From assembly GCA_019636335.1 (NCBI GenBank), contig JAHBXR010000014.1, positions 1-64,000 of the forward strand: a stretch of 64,000 nucleotides of DNA. The letters run 5' to 3'. The notes below the pieces were generated by a model, which was given only the letters and a program-made list of their open reading frames with translations, searched no databases and was not told the origin of the DNA. Positions 38,360-46,916 of this stretch are shown here, one piece after another. A program made the translations under genes and the position numbers. The DNA comes from Pirellulales bacterium (GTDB lineage Bacteria; Planctomycetota; Planctomycetia; Pirellulales; JAEUIK01). Within the stretch, counting starts at the first letter, position 1. Each line of letters starts with the position of its first letter.

Positions 38360-39322
38360 ATGCGAGTCTGTCGATTTACGCAAGGTGGCACGGCGCAAGC
38401 GGCGTTGTACAACGAGAAGTACCTGGTACCACTGGCCGCCGGCGCCAAGGCCTACACCGATGCCACGCATGAGGAACTTTCGCTGCCGGCGGGGGATGAC
38501 CTGCTTGCCCTGTTGCCCCCCGACGGCACGGCGCACGCCGCCGTTCGCAAGTTGGCCGATTGGGTGGCACGGAGCGAAGGCAATCTACCCGCTCCGGCCA
38601 AGCTCGCCACGGCCGACGTGCAACTGCTCGTGCCGATTCCCCGGCCGAACAAGCTCTTCCTGCTGGCCGGCAATTACAACGAGCACATTCAAGAAGGAGG
38701 TGGCAAGGCCACCGAACGGGAGACCACGTTCCCCTACGTCTTCATGAAGCCGCCCAGCACCACGCTGACCGACCCGGGCAAGCCCGTGCTGATTCCGAGC
38801 GTCTCTCCCTATGCGATCGATTGGGAGTTGGAGCTCGCCGTCGTGATCGGTCGCCAGGCCAAAGGGGTCTCGGCCGACCAGGCGCTCGATTACGTGTCGG
38901 GTTACACCGTGGTCAACGATATCTCGAATCGAAAATTCCGGCCGAATCCGCATCGCGTCGAGCGCGAAAAGGACAAGTTCTTCGACTGGCTGCACGGCAA
39001 GTGGCACGACAGCTTCTGCCCTTGCGGCCCGTGCATCACGTCGGCGGCCGATCTTCCCGATCCGCAAAAGCTCGAGCTGAAGCTGCGCGTGAACGATGAT
39101 TTGAAGCAGGACGCCTCGACCGCGCAACAGATCTTCAGCGTGGCGCAGGTCGTCGAGTTCATCTCGAGCATCGTTACGCTCGAGCCGGGCGACATCATCT
39201 CGACCGGCACGCCCGCGGGCGTCGGTAGCGCCAAGGGGACATTCCTCAAGCCGGGCGACACGCTCTATGCCTCGATCGAGGGCATCGGCACGCTCGAATC
39301 TCCCGTCGTGGGAGAGAGCTAA
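38360..39322 (+). CDS. fumarylacetoacetate hydrolase-family protein
   Basis: This is a 320-residue FAH-superfamily enzyme (C-C bond hydrolysis, decarboxylation or tautomerisation of oxo-acids). The C-terminal catalytic domain shows the metal-binding pair in DWELELAVVIGRQAKGV, then GYTVVNDISNR, and ends in DIISTGTPAGVG. The N-terminal about 80 residues are family-typical. ATG 38360 begins MRVCRFTQGG. A four-cysteine cluster-like stretch (FCPCGPC) within the domain is unusual. The gene is convergent with the OYE homologue. Confidence 0.9.
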   Translation: MRVCRFTQGGTAQAALYNEKYLVPLAAGAKAYTDATHEELSLPAGDDLLALLPPDGTAHAAVRKLADWVARSEGNLPAPAKLATADVQLLVPIPRPNKLFLLAGNYNEHIQEGGGKATERETTFPYVFMKPPSTTLTDPGKPVLIPSVSPYAIDWELELAVVIGRQAKGVSADQALDYVSGYTVVNDISNRKFRPNPHRVEREKDKFFDWLHGKWHDSFCPCGPCITSAADLPDPQKLELKLRVNDDLKQDASTAQQIFSVAQVVEFISSIVTLEPGDIISTGTPAGVGSAKGTFLKPGDTLYASIEGIGTLESPVVGES

Positions 39323-39341
39323 CTACCACATGCCGGCCTGC

Positions 39342-40808
39342 CTAATGGCCGGTCGGACCGGTGGCTTTGATTCGCTGTTTGGCCGCGGCGAGCTGGTCGG
39401 CCTCGGGCAAGGCCTTGTAATACGCATCGAGCGGGTAGCACCCCGAGGGTAGTGCGTTGCGCGGCGCCGTGGTGCAATCGCTAAAGGTGCGGCAGACGAG
39501 CTTCCGCGCGAGAAGCCCTTCGGCGAGCGATGCGGCGGGCAGATCGGGATACGACAGCACCATGCGGCCTAATCCGACGGCATCGACCCAGCCTGCCCGC
39601 ACGACCCCCTGGGCGACGTGGGGCAGATAGTCTTGCAGGTAGGAATAGCCGGTGCCGACCAGGGGCAGATCGGGGAGCGCTTGCTTGAGGGCACGCGTGG
39701 CGTGGATTTGTCGGCAGACCCCCACCAGCGGATCTTCGGGGGGCTGATAACCATCGCTGGGCGGAAAGATCGCCGGCCGCTGCACGTGGGGATTGTAGTA
39801 GGGACTGCCGCACGAAACGTTCACCGCGACCACGCCCGCTTGTTGCAGGCGGCGGAGCAGCTCGAGCGGCTCGGTCAGGTCGAGCTCACGCGGATCGTCG
39901 GCACGGCAGCCGAAGCCGTAGTGGTACGGCAAGTAGGACCCGTACTCCATCGGCCGGCCCACTTCGCGGCTGGTCACGTAGGGCACGGTGTCGAACGCGC
40001 TCAGCCGCACCCCGACCATGAGGCCGGGGTACTCCAGCCGCACACGCTCGATGATCGTCATCAGCACGCGCGTGCGACCGGCCAGATCTCCGCCGAAGCG
40101 TCCTGGCCTGGTGCGGGCGCTCAAGAACTCGTGCAGCAGATAGCCGTGACACGCCTTGACGTCGACGAAGCGAAAGCCAACGTCGTGCGCGAGACCCGCC
40201 GCGGCGACATAGCGATCGATCAATCGCTCGAGCTCGTCATCGGTCCACACCACACGGTCGTCCGCGGGATCGATGCCGAACTTCGCGTCGAGCAGCGGAT
40301 GATGGTAGGCGATGCGCGGTTCGAGGCGCGCTCCGGTGGGACGGCAAAAGCGGCCCGAGTGCGTGAGCTGCAGGCCGACCAGCAGATCGTCGGTCGTGCC
40401 GAAGCGAGCGTGATGTTCCTCGGTGAGCGTCGCCAGCAATTGCGCGAGACCGGCACGATTTTCGGGCGTGGCGAGCGTTTGATTCGGATTGGCGCGACCA
40501 TCGTGCTGCACGGCGGCGGCCTCTCCACCCCAGATGAGCTTGGCGCCGCTGCGCCCGAAGTGACGCCAGCGGCGCAGTGTCAGGGGGGACGGCGTGCCGT
40601 CGAGATTGGCATCCCAGCCTTCCATGGGATGGATGCACCAACGATTTCCGACGTGCATCGTGCCGATCGTCAATGGCTGTGCCAGGGGCGAGTCTTCACT
40701 GGCCCGCAGGATCGACTCGTCGATCGGCAGGTCCTGGCCCAGCTCGGCGAGCCGCGCGCGCAGCGCGGCCACGCTCTTCAATTGCGCGACTTTGGGATAC
40801 TCGGCCAA
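39342..40808 (-). CDS. NADH:flavin oxidoreductase, old yellow enzyme family
   Basis: This is a 488-residue TIM-barrel flavoenzyme. Recognisable pieces are the FMN-binding start (IHPMEGWDANLDG), GLQLTHSGRF on strand 4, the active-site pair in CHGYLLHEFLSARTRPGRFGG and the phosphate-binding GTGYSYLQ / DAVGLGRMVLSYPDLP near the C-terminus. It lacks the extra FeS and FAD domains of 2,4-dienoyl-CoA reductases, although several cysteines (CRTFSDCTTAPRNALPSGC) at the end may bind a cluster. TTG 40808 is the assumed start, with AGGA about 9 nt upstream. Substrate unknown. Confidence 0.85.
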   Translation of the reverse strand: MAEYPKVAQLKSVAALRARLAELGQDLPIDESILRASEDSPLAQPLTIGTMHVGNRWCIHPMEGWDANLDGTPSPLTLRRWRHFGRSGAKLIWGGEAAAVQHDGRANPNQTLATPENRAGLAQLLATLTEEHHARFGTTDDLLVGLQLTHSGRFCRPTGARLEPRIAYHHPLLDAKFGIDPADDRVVWTDDELERLIDRYVAAAGLAHDVGFRFVDVKACHGYLLHEFLSARTRPGRFGGDLAGRTRVLMTIIERVRLEYPGLMVGVRLSAFDTVPYVTSREVGRPMEYGSYLPYHYGFGCRADDPRELDLTEPLELLRRLQQAGVVAVNVSCGSPYYNPHVQRPAIFPPSDGYQPPEDPLVGVCRQIHATRALKQALPDLPLVGTGYSYLQDYLPHVAQGVVRAGWVDAVGLGRMVLSYPDLPAASLAEGLLARKLVCRTFSDCTTAPRNALPSGCYPLDAYYKALPEADQLAAAKQRIKATGPTGH

Positions 40809-40970
40809 GGCTCGGGTCCTGACTGCGGTGACAAGGCAGGGTCACGCAGAGGCTAGCCGATGGCCGGGGAGCAAAGCAAGCACGAGAGGCTCCCTCGGCG
40901 CGTTCAGCCGGACGACGAGCGCCGGATCCACAAGCCAGGACGACCGGTTGCGGCCCGAGGCGCGTCGGGC

Positions 40971-41630
40971 CTAAATCGCGAGACTGGAGGCGTTCTGCGG
41001 CTCGGTGACGCCTTCGGCGCCCAGCGGCAGGAACTGGCCGGACTCGCTGTCGTAGTAGAACACCTCGCCCGTCTCGAGCTTATAGACCCAACCGTGCAGG
41101 TTGAGCGTGCCCTGAGCCAGTCGCGCGGCAACGGCCGGATGAGTGCGCAGGTTTTCCAACTGCACGAGCACGTTTTCTTCGATCGTGGTCATGAGTTTGG
41201 CACGTCCCGTTCGGTCCGCGTACTTCTCGCGGACGATTTGCCGGGTGGCCTCGGCGTGACGCAGCCATTCGGTGAGCGTCGGCATTTCGGTCAACAGCTC
41301 GGGCTGGATGAGGGCCTTCATCGCGCCACAGTGCGAATGCCCGCAAACGATGATATCGCGGATGCCGAGTCCCTTGATCGCGAACTCGATCGTGGCGGCC
41401 TCGCCGCCGCCGGGCGCGCCATAGGGGGGGATGAGGTTGCCCGCATTTCGCAGAATGAACAGTTCGCCCGGTTCGGTCTGGGTGATCAGATTCGGATTGA
41501 TGCGCGAATCGGAGCAGGTGATGAAGAGGGCCTCGGGTTGCTGACCAGCCGCCAGACGCTCGAACAAATCGCGATGCTCGCCAAAGACATTTTGCTGGAA
41601 TTGGTGGAGTCCGGTGATCAGCTTTTGCAT
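40971..41630 (-). CDS. beta-class carbonic anhydrase
   Basis: This cytoplasmic zinc enzyme interconverts CO2 and bicarbonate. The 219-residue protein is full length. Zinc ligands are C39, H98 and C101, in ITCSDSRI and [12 protein letters not shown], with the catalytic dyad D41-R43. ATG 41630 is preceded by GGGAG. It stands alone; an unrelated OYE-like gene lies downstream. Confidence 0.95.
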   Translation of the reverse strand: MQKLITGLHQFQQNVFGEHRDLFERLAAGQQPEALFITCSDSRINPNLITQTEPGELFILRNAGNLIPPYGAPGGGEAATIEFAIKGLGIRDIIVCGHSHCGAMKALIQPELLTEMPTLTEWLRHAEATRQIVREKYADRTGRAKLMTTIEENVLVQLENLRTHPAVAARLAQGTLNLHGWVYKLETGEVFYYDSESGQFLPLGAEGVTEPQNASSLAI

Positions 41631-42086
41631 TCATTGCTCCCTAGGCGGACTACGTCTCGGTCGTGACGCATTGGCACTTTTTTCTCTCACGGTCATCATC
41701 GGAGTCTCGTCCATGCTGAACAAATAGAACTCTGATGTTGTATCGATAGAAAATTCCTATGAGTGGACGAGTGTCGTGGAGCGCCTTAGCGAGGAGCAAT
41801 CCTTCCGGGCATCCGTGAAGGGGGAGTTCGGCGTTTCGAGCAGCCCTTTCGTCGGTTGAGGGCTGCGGAGGACGGGGCGGGCCGGGCAGTGCTGGGGCCG
41901 GTCATGGCAGGCCAATCCGCGGAAGCATGTTTCACAGTTCACCTCGGCGGCGCGTTATAATTCTAGGGAGAGCGAGCCTTCTGTATTGGGAATGAACTGC
42001 CGACTGCGACTGCCAGCCTGCGGTTGGGAAAAATGCCGTTGTTTGTACGTGAACGAAATCCGTCACCCTCGAGGGGAGCACCTGCC
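41631..42086. other. divergent intergenic region
   Basis: About 450 nt lie between the carbonic anhydrase and lipoprotein genes. No gene or RNA was recognised. TTGGCACTTTTT at 41669 resembles a -24 box but has no -12 partner. Confidence 0.4.
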
Positions 42087-42737
42087 ATGATCACGAAGCA
42101 CAAACTTTGGTTCGCATCTCTCTTGGCTCTCTGCCTGCTGACGACGGCCGCTTGCGTCGAGTCGAAACATGCGCTTTCCGATCCAGACACCTCGCCGCAG
42201 GTGCCCGAGTTGTACGGCCTGTGGACGATGTCGAACGCCTCGGGGGACGTGAGTTATGTTCATATCGGGGCTGGCGTCGATACTTCGGTCGATCCCGCGC
42301 AGCCGCCAGAGGCGGGGTTGATGCAGTTCTTGCTCGTGACACACAACGGCGCCGCGCAGGCGACGCAACCGGGCAGCATCCGGCTGACGAAGCCCTTTGG
42401 CTTCCGCTTCTTCGTGACCGAGATCGAGGGCCAGAGCTATGCGACCTGCGTTCCCGATCCTGAACCCGGCAAGCCGCACAGGCTGCCGACGGGCTATTTC
42501 TTTCTGAAGTACCAGCTCGACGGCAATCGACTCGACGTTTGGGACATGAACAACGAGGCGACGGCCGCCGCGATCGAGGCGGGTAAGCTCGGCGGTACCG
42601 TCGAGCGCGAAGCGGGACGTCTCAAACGCGTGGTCATCACCGACCGTGCCGATAAGATCTCCAAGTTTCTGGCCAGTGGTGGCGCCGCCGACGTTTTTCC
42701 CGACAGCGGCAAATCGACCTACGAGCGTATGAAGTAA
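42087..42737 (+). CDS. putative lipoprotein, function unknown
   Basis: This is a 216-residue exported protein with a lipoprotein signal (basic MITKHK, hydrophobic core, lipobox LTTAAC). ATG 42087 is fixed by GAGGGGAG upstream. The mature part is predicted beta-rich and contains 'ELYGLWTMSNASG', resembling lipocalin-like stress lipoproteins, but I cannot assign a family. It ends 13 nt before the AAC(6')-like gene, so the two are likely co-transcribed. Confidence 0.7.
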   Translation: MITKHKLWFASLLALCLLTTAACVESKHALSDPDTSPQVPELYGLWTMSNASGDVSYVHIGAGVDTSVDPAQPPEAGLMQFLLVTHNGAAQATQPGSIRLTKPFGFRFFVTEIEGQSYATCVPDPEPGKPHRLPTGYFFLKYQLDGNRLDVWDMNNEATAAAIEAGKLGGTVEREAGRLKRVVITDRADKISKFLASGGAADVFPDSGKSTYERMK

Positions 42738-42750
42738 ATCGGAGCGGCGT

Positions 42751-43245
42751 ATGTCCCGCGCGAGCACGCCGATTGCCAGCCCCACGACCTATCCACGGCT
42801 GCGCACCGTGGAGCATGGGGATCGTGTCGAGTGGCTGCGGATGCGAAAAGCACTTTGGCCCCAGGTGTCGGAAGAAAAGCACCTCGTCGAGATGGGCAAT
42901 TATCTCGGCGTCGTCGGCCAGGACTCGGGGCTGGTCGTCTTGGTGGTCGTTTGCGATAAGTTGCGGTTGGGGGGATTTCTCGAAGCGTCGTTGCGTCCCT
43001 ACGCCGAAGATTGCGAAACGCATCCCGTCGGCTACATCGAAGGTTGGTACATCGACGAAGAACTGCGCCGCCAGGGTTGGGGGCGCGCGCTGGTACACGC
43101 CGCCGAACATTGGGCGAAAGAGAATGGCTGCCGGGAGATGGCTTCAGACGCGGTGCTGGGGAACGAAATCAGCTTCCGCTCGCACCTCGCGCTGGGCTAC
43201 GAGGAATCGTCCCGCGTGATACACCTGCGCAAGTTCTTGCCTTGA
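42751..43245 (+). CDS. GNAT acetyltransferase resembling aminoglycoside 6'-N-acetyltransferase
   Basis: This is a 164-residue GNAT-fold enzyme. Residues about 27-36 (EWLRMRKALW) and the block GYIEGWYIDEELRRQGWGRALVHAAEHWAKENGCREMASDA, with the acetyl-CoA-binding RRQGWG, followed by HLALGYEE, match the AAC(6')-Ib/Iz lineage closely in motif order and length. It would acetylate aminoglycosides or a related amine with acetyl-CoA. ATG 42751 has GGAGCG upstream. As a chromosomal gene next to a lipoprotein gene, with no mobile element, it looks intrinsic rather than acquired. Confidence 0.82.
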   Translation: MSRASTPIASPTTYPRLRTVEHGDRVEWLRMRKALWPQVSEEKHLVEMGNYLGVVGQDSGLVVLVVVCDKLRLGGFLEASLRPYAEDCETHPVGYIEGWYIDEELRRQGWGRALVHAAEHWAKENGCREMASDAVLGNEISFRSHLALGYEESSRVIHLRKFLP

Positions 43246-43410
43246 GCCGGCCGTCGTCGACGTACCAGCGCTGTCTGTCTACGCGTGTAGACCCCGTGAC
43301 GCATCAATACCCCTCCGGAGCGGCTTACGCACTTTGGGTAGCGTTTCAAACGAAATGGATGCGCATGGGTTGCGATGCGAGAAGCAAAAGAACGTGCCGT
43401 TTGATGCTCG

Positions 43411-44457
43411 TTAGACCAAACGCCATTCTCCCGAGGCGGCTGAGGCGCCGGGTAGCGAGACGTCGCCCCACTGAGTGCGCACGTCATCGACGTGCCACAA
43501 GCGGAATCCGCCACGAAATGCCGTAAGGTTGTGCCCCATGCGCGCGCCGGGGGGCAGGAGCTTTACTTCCTTGGAATTTCCCCCTCCTAGCACGACGTAG
43601 TCCGCGGCGAAGGCGCCCATCAGCGCCGGCACGATCTCGGCAATGGCGGCGCGCCAATCCTTCTTGCCGAGTTGCGTCATGCCGCGACGCCCCAGCGTCT
43701 CGCCGAGGTTGCGCTCGTCGCGATAGGGAAGTTGCCCCAGTTCGAGATTGATGAGCACGTTGTTGGCGATGAGCGCGGAACCGAGTCCGGTGCCCAAGCC
43801 AAGAAACAACATGCGTCCTCCTTCATAGCTGCCGAGCGCCTGCATCGAGGCATCGTTGATGATGCGCACCGGCATGCCGAAGGCCGCCGTGAAATCGAAG
43901 CCGACCCAGCCCGACGCGAGGTTGCCCGGTTCGGAACGCGGTCCGTTTTCTCCGACGAGCCCTGGGAAGCCGATCGAGATGGCCTCGTATTCCCAGCCGA
44001 CCGCCAACTCTTGCACGGCCTTCACCATTTTGGCGGGCGTGAGTCGCTTGCCCGAGGTCATCTTGCGCGGCTCGGTGTGTCCCGTGGCGAGCGCCTTCAG
44101 CTTGGTGCCGCCAATATCGAGTACCAGGATCTTGGAAGGGGGCGCCAGATGGTCCTCGTTGTCTTCGCTCTGGTCATCCTCCGCGGCGGCCTCCTTGGAT
44201 TCCGACTTGTCGGCCGATGCGCGTTCTTTCTGCTCTCCCTTCACGGCGATCGACTCCTGGTCGGAGTCATCCTCTTCCTCGTCGCGATCCGATCGAGCGG
44301 ACCGCTTGGCCCCTTTGCGTTTTTTACGTGGCGGCCGTGCTTCGTTCGCTACCGATTTCTTTTTCTTGGACTTTGCACGCGAAGTCGCGGCGGGAGGATT
44401 CACCGCCACGGTCACATCGCCGATACCGGTCGTGGAATCGAGAGGATTGTGTAGCAC
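43411..44457 (-). CDS. ROK-family kinase (polyphosphate glucokinase-like) with charged N-terminal extension
   Basis: This is a 348-residue protein. The first 100 residues are low complexity, Lys/Arg-rich then Glu/Asp/Ser-rich, and probably disordered. The kinase core starts at ILVLDIGGTKLKALATG (ATP-binding P1 motif) and continues with SIGFPGLVGENG and the second phosphate loop FLGLGTGLGSALI. The core is the size of polyphosphate/ATP glucokinases, but the zinc motif of repressor-type ROK proteins is absent. GTG 44457 has GGAG 9 nt upstream. It lies 58 nt downstream of the small membrane protein gene and may share its sigma-54 promoter. Confidence 0.82.
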   Translation of the reverse strand: MLHNPLDSTTGIGDVTVAVNPPAATSRAKSKKKKSVANEARPPRKKRKGAKRSARSDRDEEEDDSDQESIAVKGEQKERASADKSESKEAAAEDDQSEDNEDHLAPPSKILVLDIGGTKLKALATGHTEPRKMTSGKRLTPAKMVKAVQELAVGWEYEAISIGFPGLVGENGPRSEPGNLASGWVGFDFTAAFGMPVRIINDASMQALGSYEGGRMLFLGLGTGLGSALIANNVLINLELGQLPYRDERNLGETLGRRGMTQLGKKDWRAAIAEIVPALMGAFAADYVVLGGGNSKEVKLLPPGARMGHNLTAFRGGFRLWHVDDVRTQWGDVSLPGASAASGEWRLV

Positions 44458-44515
44458 GTGAAGTCGCTCCGGTGGTGTTGGGCGAATCAGGCTGATCGCT
44501 GAGAAGCCACGAGGC

Positions 44516-44731
44516 CTAGCGCGTGCTGCTCGAGGAGTCGACCGCCTGTTTGACGGCGTCGGCTCCCTCGTGAAGGACCTCTTTGGTCTTTTCGATCGCC
44601 TTATCGGCGTCGGCCTTCACTTCGTCCTTGTTCAGTTGAATCGTCGAGGTGCCGTCGTCATTTCGGAAGGAAAGCCAACCCAAATAAAACATTCCGGCGA
44701 TCAGCAGGATGATGATGAGCAGGCGTCGCAT
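44516..44731 (-). CDS. small membrane-anchored stress-island protein
   Basis: This is a 71-residue protein: an N-terminal membrane helix (RRLLIIILLIAGMFYLGWLSF), then an amphipathic charged helix (KDEVKADADKAIEKTKEVL...) of the kind seen in YtxH/apolipoprotein-like stress proteins. AAAGG lies 8 nt before ATG 44731. A sigma-54-type promoter lies at 44832-44847. Function unknown. Confidence 0.75.
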   Translation of the reverse strand: MRRLLIIILLIAGMFYLGWLSFRNDDGTSTIQLNKDEVKADADKAIEKTKEVLHEGADAVKQAVDSSSSTR

Positions 44732-44831
44732 GGGAGGAACCTTTCAGAGGGGGGAGTGGTGGTGGCCGGCTCGACGCGGGACGCTCTGGCTTGGCCAGTG
44801 ACGTCCGCGGAGCCGCGCTGATTTGTTGGAA

Positions 44832-44847
44832 AGCAAATCCTGTTCCG
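44832..44847 (-). promoter_or_regulatory. sigma-54 (-24/-12) promoter for the small membrane protein
   Basis: Read on the minus strand, CGGAACAGGATTTGCT has GG-N10-GC spacing and a perfect TTGCT -12 box. The -24 half is weaker than consensus. The -12 GC lies about 102 nt before ATG 44731. Confidence 0.65.
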
Positions 44848-45073
44848 CTGTGTTCGACACGGTACGCGCAGCGCCAGCGCGCGTTGAGGCTCGCACGCGA
44901 TGTCGGGGCAGACTCGCCGAAGGAGGACTCGCGAGCGAAACGCGCGAGTTGCAGGCTCAGGCCAAACGCGCGGAACGTCCTGAAGAGGGAGTGAATCTGC
45001 TGAAGGAAGCGGTAGCGTAGACGAAGTAACGCGCTACGCTTGCTGCCAAATGCGCCGGCCGGGAGCGGCGCAT

Positions 45074-45105
45074 AAAAAAGGCCGCTGGCGGGGCAGGAAC
45101 CAGCG
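45074..45105 (-). terminator. orphan intrinsic terminator-like hairpin
   Basis: On the minus strand the stem CGCTGG / CCAGCG (loop of 11 nt) is followed by GCC and six T residues. No minus-strand gene precedes it, so it may end an unannotated small RNA. Confidence 0.4.
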
Positions 45106-45285
45106 ACCAGAGGAAGCAAAGGTCTTGCGACCCTTGCCAGCTCCACCGAAAGTTTACGCAGAGTCTTCGCTGCGGGCAACTGTCTTTTTTCATGAACTTG
45201 CCAAGTATCAGGCCTGGCGCGCGAGCGGGCTCGGTACGAAGTTGTCCTCTCCCCGCGGCGCGTTCGCTTCCCCCCTCTGCGACAC

Positions 45286-45301
45286 CGGCACTCGCTTTGC
45301 T
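45286..45301 (+). promoter_or_regulatory. sigma-54 promoter for the YflT-like gene
   Basis: CGGCACTCGCTTTGCT has exact GG-N10-GC spacing, a near-consensus -24 box (GGCAC) and a perfect -12 box (TTGCT). The -12 element is about 98 nt before ATG 45398. Confidence 0.8.
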
Positions 45302-45397
45302 TCTCTGGAAGAGGCGGTGTTCCATTCAGTTCATAGGCGCGTCATCGCGAGTAACACCTATCGGGGGACGCGCACTTTTTCGGGAAAGGCGCTACCT

Positions 45398-45922
45398 ATG
45401 TCCACTACACTACCTCGTCCGATTCGTGTGGGGATCTTTGATTCGGTGGCTAACGTTCACACCGCGATTCGTGGATTGCTCCAGGCGGGTTTCACCGAAG
45501 ATCAGATCACCGTGGTTTGTTCCGACGAAGAGAAGGTTTCCTCGCTGCGCAACTTCGAACATCAGCACCCGTCGGGCAGCTCTACTCCCTTGTTTGCCTC
45601 GACGGGGGGCGTGATCGGCGCGACGCTGAGCGGCCTGGCCGCATTTGGGGGGACTTTGGCCAGCGGAGGCGACCCGGGGCTCGTGCTCGCGAGTAGTGGT
45701 CTCGCCACCTGGACGGGCGGAATCCTAGGTGGTCTGGTTGGAGCCATGATGACCCGCGGCATCGAAAAAGAACTGGCCAACTACTACAGCCAGGCCGTGC
45801 AAGAGGGAAAGATCATCGTGGCGGCCGAAGATATGAGCGAGCATCCCGAAGCGCACCTGCGTCAGGCCGAGGAGATTCTGGCCGCCGCCGGCAGCGAGCC
45901 GATCGCCCTGCCCGAGGGGTAG
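45398..45922 (+). CDS. YflT/GS17M-like stress protein with glycine-rich membrane segment
   Basis: This is a 174-residue protein. Residues about 8-45 (RVGIFDSVANVHTAIRGLLQAGFTEDQITVV) resemble the general-stress 17M-like (YflT) domain. A Gly/Ala/Ser-rich hydrophobic segment of about 60 residues follows (ASTGGVIGATLSGLAAFGG...), typical of glycine-zipper membrane domains, and an acidic helix ends the protein. ATG 45398 has AAAGG upstream. The sigma-54-type promoter at 45286 and the neighbouring stress genes support a stress role. Confidence 0.75.
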   Translation: MSTTLPRPIRVGIFDSVANVHTAIRGLLQAGFTEDQITVVCSDEEKVSSLRNFEHQHPSGSSTPLFASTGGVIGATLSGLAAFGGTLASGGDPGLVLASSGLATWTGGILGGLVGAMMTRGIEKELANYYSQAVQEGKIIVAAEDMSEHPEAHLRQAEEILAAAGSEPIALPEG

Positions 45923-46016
45923 CGATTCTGCTTCAACGGCTGCTGGTGAGCAGGCCCTCAGTGGGTGCGACTGCCCACGGATTGAAATCCTATTGGAAGC
46001 AGAGGAATTCACCCAC

Positions 46017-46032
46017 TGGCACGCCACGTGCA
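46017..46032 (+). promoter_or_regulatory. sigma-54 promoter for the DUF1328 gene
   Basis: TGGCACGCCACGTGCA has a perfect -24 box (TGGCACG), GG-N10-GC spacing and a -12 box GTGCA. It overlaps the palindrome CACGTG. The -12 element lies 89 nt before ATG 46120. It matches the site at 46728-46743 at 15 of 16 bases. Confidence 0.78.
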
Positions 46033-46119
46033 TTAATCGCTGGGTGAAGGTCGCGCGTCGCGTGCTGAGACATTCGGTAACGACTGCGAACCACCTAACC
46101 CGTCCTAAGGAGTTTCATC

Positions 46120-46290
46120 ATGTTGCACTGGGCCCTGGTATTCCTGGTCGTCGCCCTCGTGGCGGGCTTGTTTGGTTTCACCGGCATTTACGTCGCGGCA
46201 GCAGGTATCGCGCGAATTCTGTTCGTGGTGTTCCTGGTGTTGTTCCTCGTGAGCCTGATTAGTGGCCGTATGCGTGGTCCGGTAGCGTAG
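46120..46290 (+). CDS. DUF1328 (YtjA-type) small membrane protein
   Basis: This is a 56-residue protein, essentially two hydrophobic helices ([19 protein letters not shown] and a second ending LVSLISG). It matches the DUF1328 family, small membrane proteins induced under stress in many Gram-negative bacteria. AAGGAG lies 8 nt before ATG 46120. It is flanked by a sigma-54-type promoter (46017) and a terminator (46325), so it is monocistronic. Confidence 0.88.
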   Translation: MLHWALVFLVVALVAGLFGFTGIYVAAAGIARILFVVFLVLFLVSLISGRMRGPVA

Positions 46291-46324
46291 TGATACGTTG
46301 CCCGACAAAAAAGCGACGGTCGCG

Positions 46325-46366
46325 AACCGCGTCGCCTGGCTCCCCAGCCAATCGACGCGGTTTTTC
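46325..46366 (+). terminator. intrinsic terminator after the DUF1328 gene
   Basis: The outer stem AACCGCGTCG / CGACGCGGTT encloses a small inner stem (TGGCT-CCCC-AGCCA) and is followed by TTT. It lies 35 nt past the stop. Confidence 0.8.
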
Positions 46367-46495
46367 TATGCGCCAGAGGAACGGAGATGGAAATGTGGCG
46401 AGGTGGTGCTGCCGTGGACTAAACGCGATGCCGAGCGAGCGGCTCCGCAGCCACGTCTTGAGCCTGACTGCGGAGCAGGAGGCGGACAAGTGCCG

Positions 46496-46648
46496 TTAAA
46501 TGCCGCCGAGCAGAACGAGCACCAGAATGATGATTAAAACGAGGCCCAAGCCGCCGCTCGGGTAATAGCCCCAACGACGGCTATAGGGCCAGGTTGGCAG
46601 GGCGCTCAGCAACAGCAGCACCAGAATGATGAGCAGGATCGTTCCCAT
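46496..46648 (-). CDS. DUF3309 small membrane protein
   Basis: This is a 50-residue protein: hydrophobic helix TILLIILVLLLLSALP, then the family signature WPYSRRWGYYPSGGLGLVL and a second hydrophobic stretch ending LVLLGGI. ATG 46648 has AAGGA 8 nt upstream. DUF3309 proteins are widespread tiny stress-associated membrane proteins of unknown action. A sigma-54-type promoter lies 81 nt upstream. Confidence 0.88.
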   Translation of the reverse strand: MGTILLIILVLLLLSALPTWPYSRRWGYYPSGGLGLVLIIILVLVLLGGI

Positions 46649-46727
46649 GGTTTCTGTCCTTGTCGGAGTTCGAGCGCGTCGCAGCTCGAACGTCGCGCTG
46701 CAGGGCGCTTGGTCGTACTCTTGCTCA

Positions 46728-46743
46728 TGCACGTGGCATGCCA
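46728..46743 (-). promoter_or_regulatory. sigma-54 promoter for the DUF3309 gene
   Basis: On the minus strand TGGCATGCCACGTGCA has GG-N10-GC spacing and the same GTGCA -12 box as the DUF1328 promoter, differing from it at one base. The -12 element is 81 nt before ATG 46648. Confidence 0.78.
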
Positions 46744-46916
46744 ACGATCTTACCGACGAGTTTCGCATCGCCTTGCTCGTGGGGCGTAAGGTTGAGTGGC
46801 ACGGACGCCTTCATGTTGAGCGCAGCCACAATCAATATGGCCTTAGCACAAACGGCGTTCGCCAAGGCACCCTCGAGACAGACATGGCGGAATAAGTGGC
46901 GGAATAAATTGGGACG

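Larger units (their letters stand above)
44732..45397. other. divergent intergenic region of the stress island
   Basis: About 665 nt hold two divergent sigma-54-type promoters (44832 minus, 45286 plus) and, between them, a minus-strand terminator-like hairpin at 45074-45105 with no annotated gene upstream of it. Confidence 0.6.

Noticed and set aside
41669..41684. TTGGCAC box upstream of the carbonic anhydrase and lipoprotein genes
   Set aside because: A perfect -24 half but no GC at the -12 position in either orientation.
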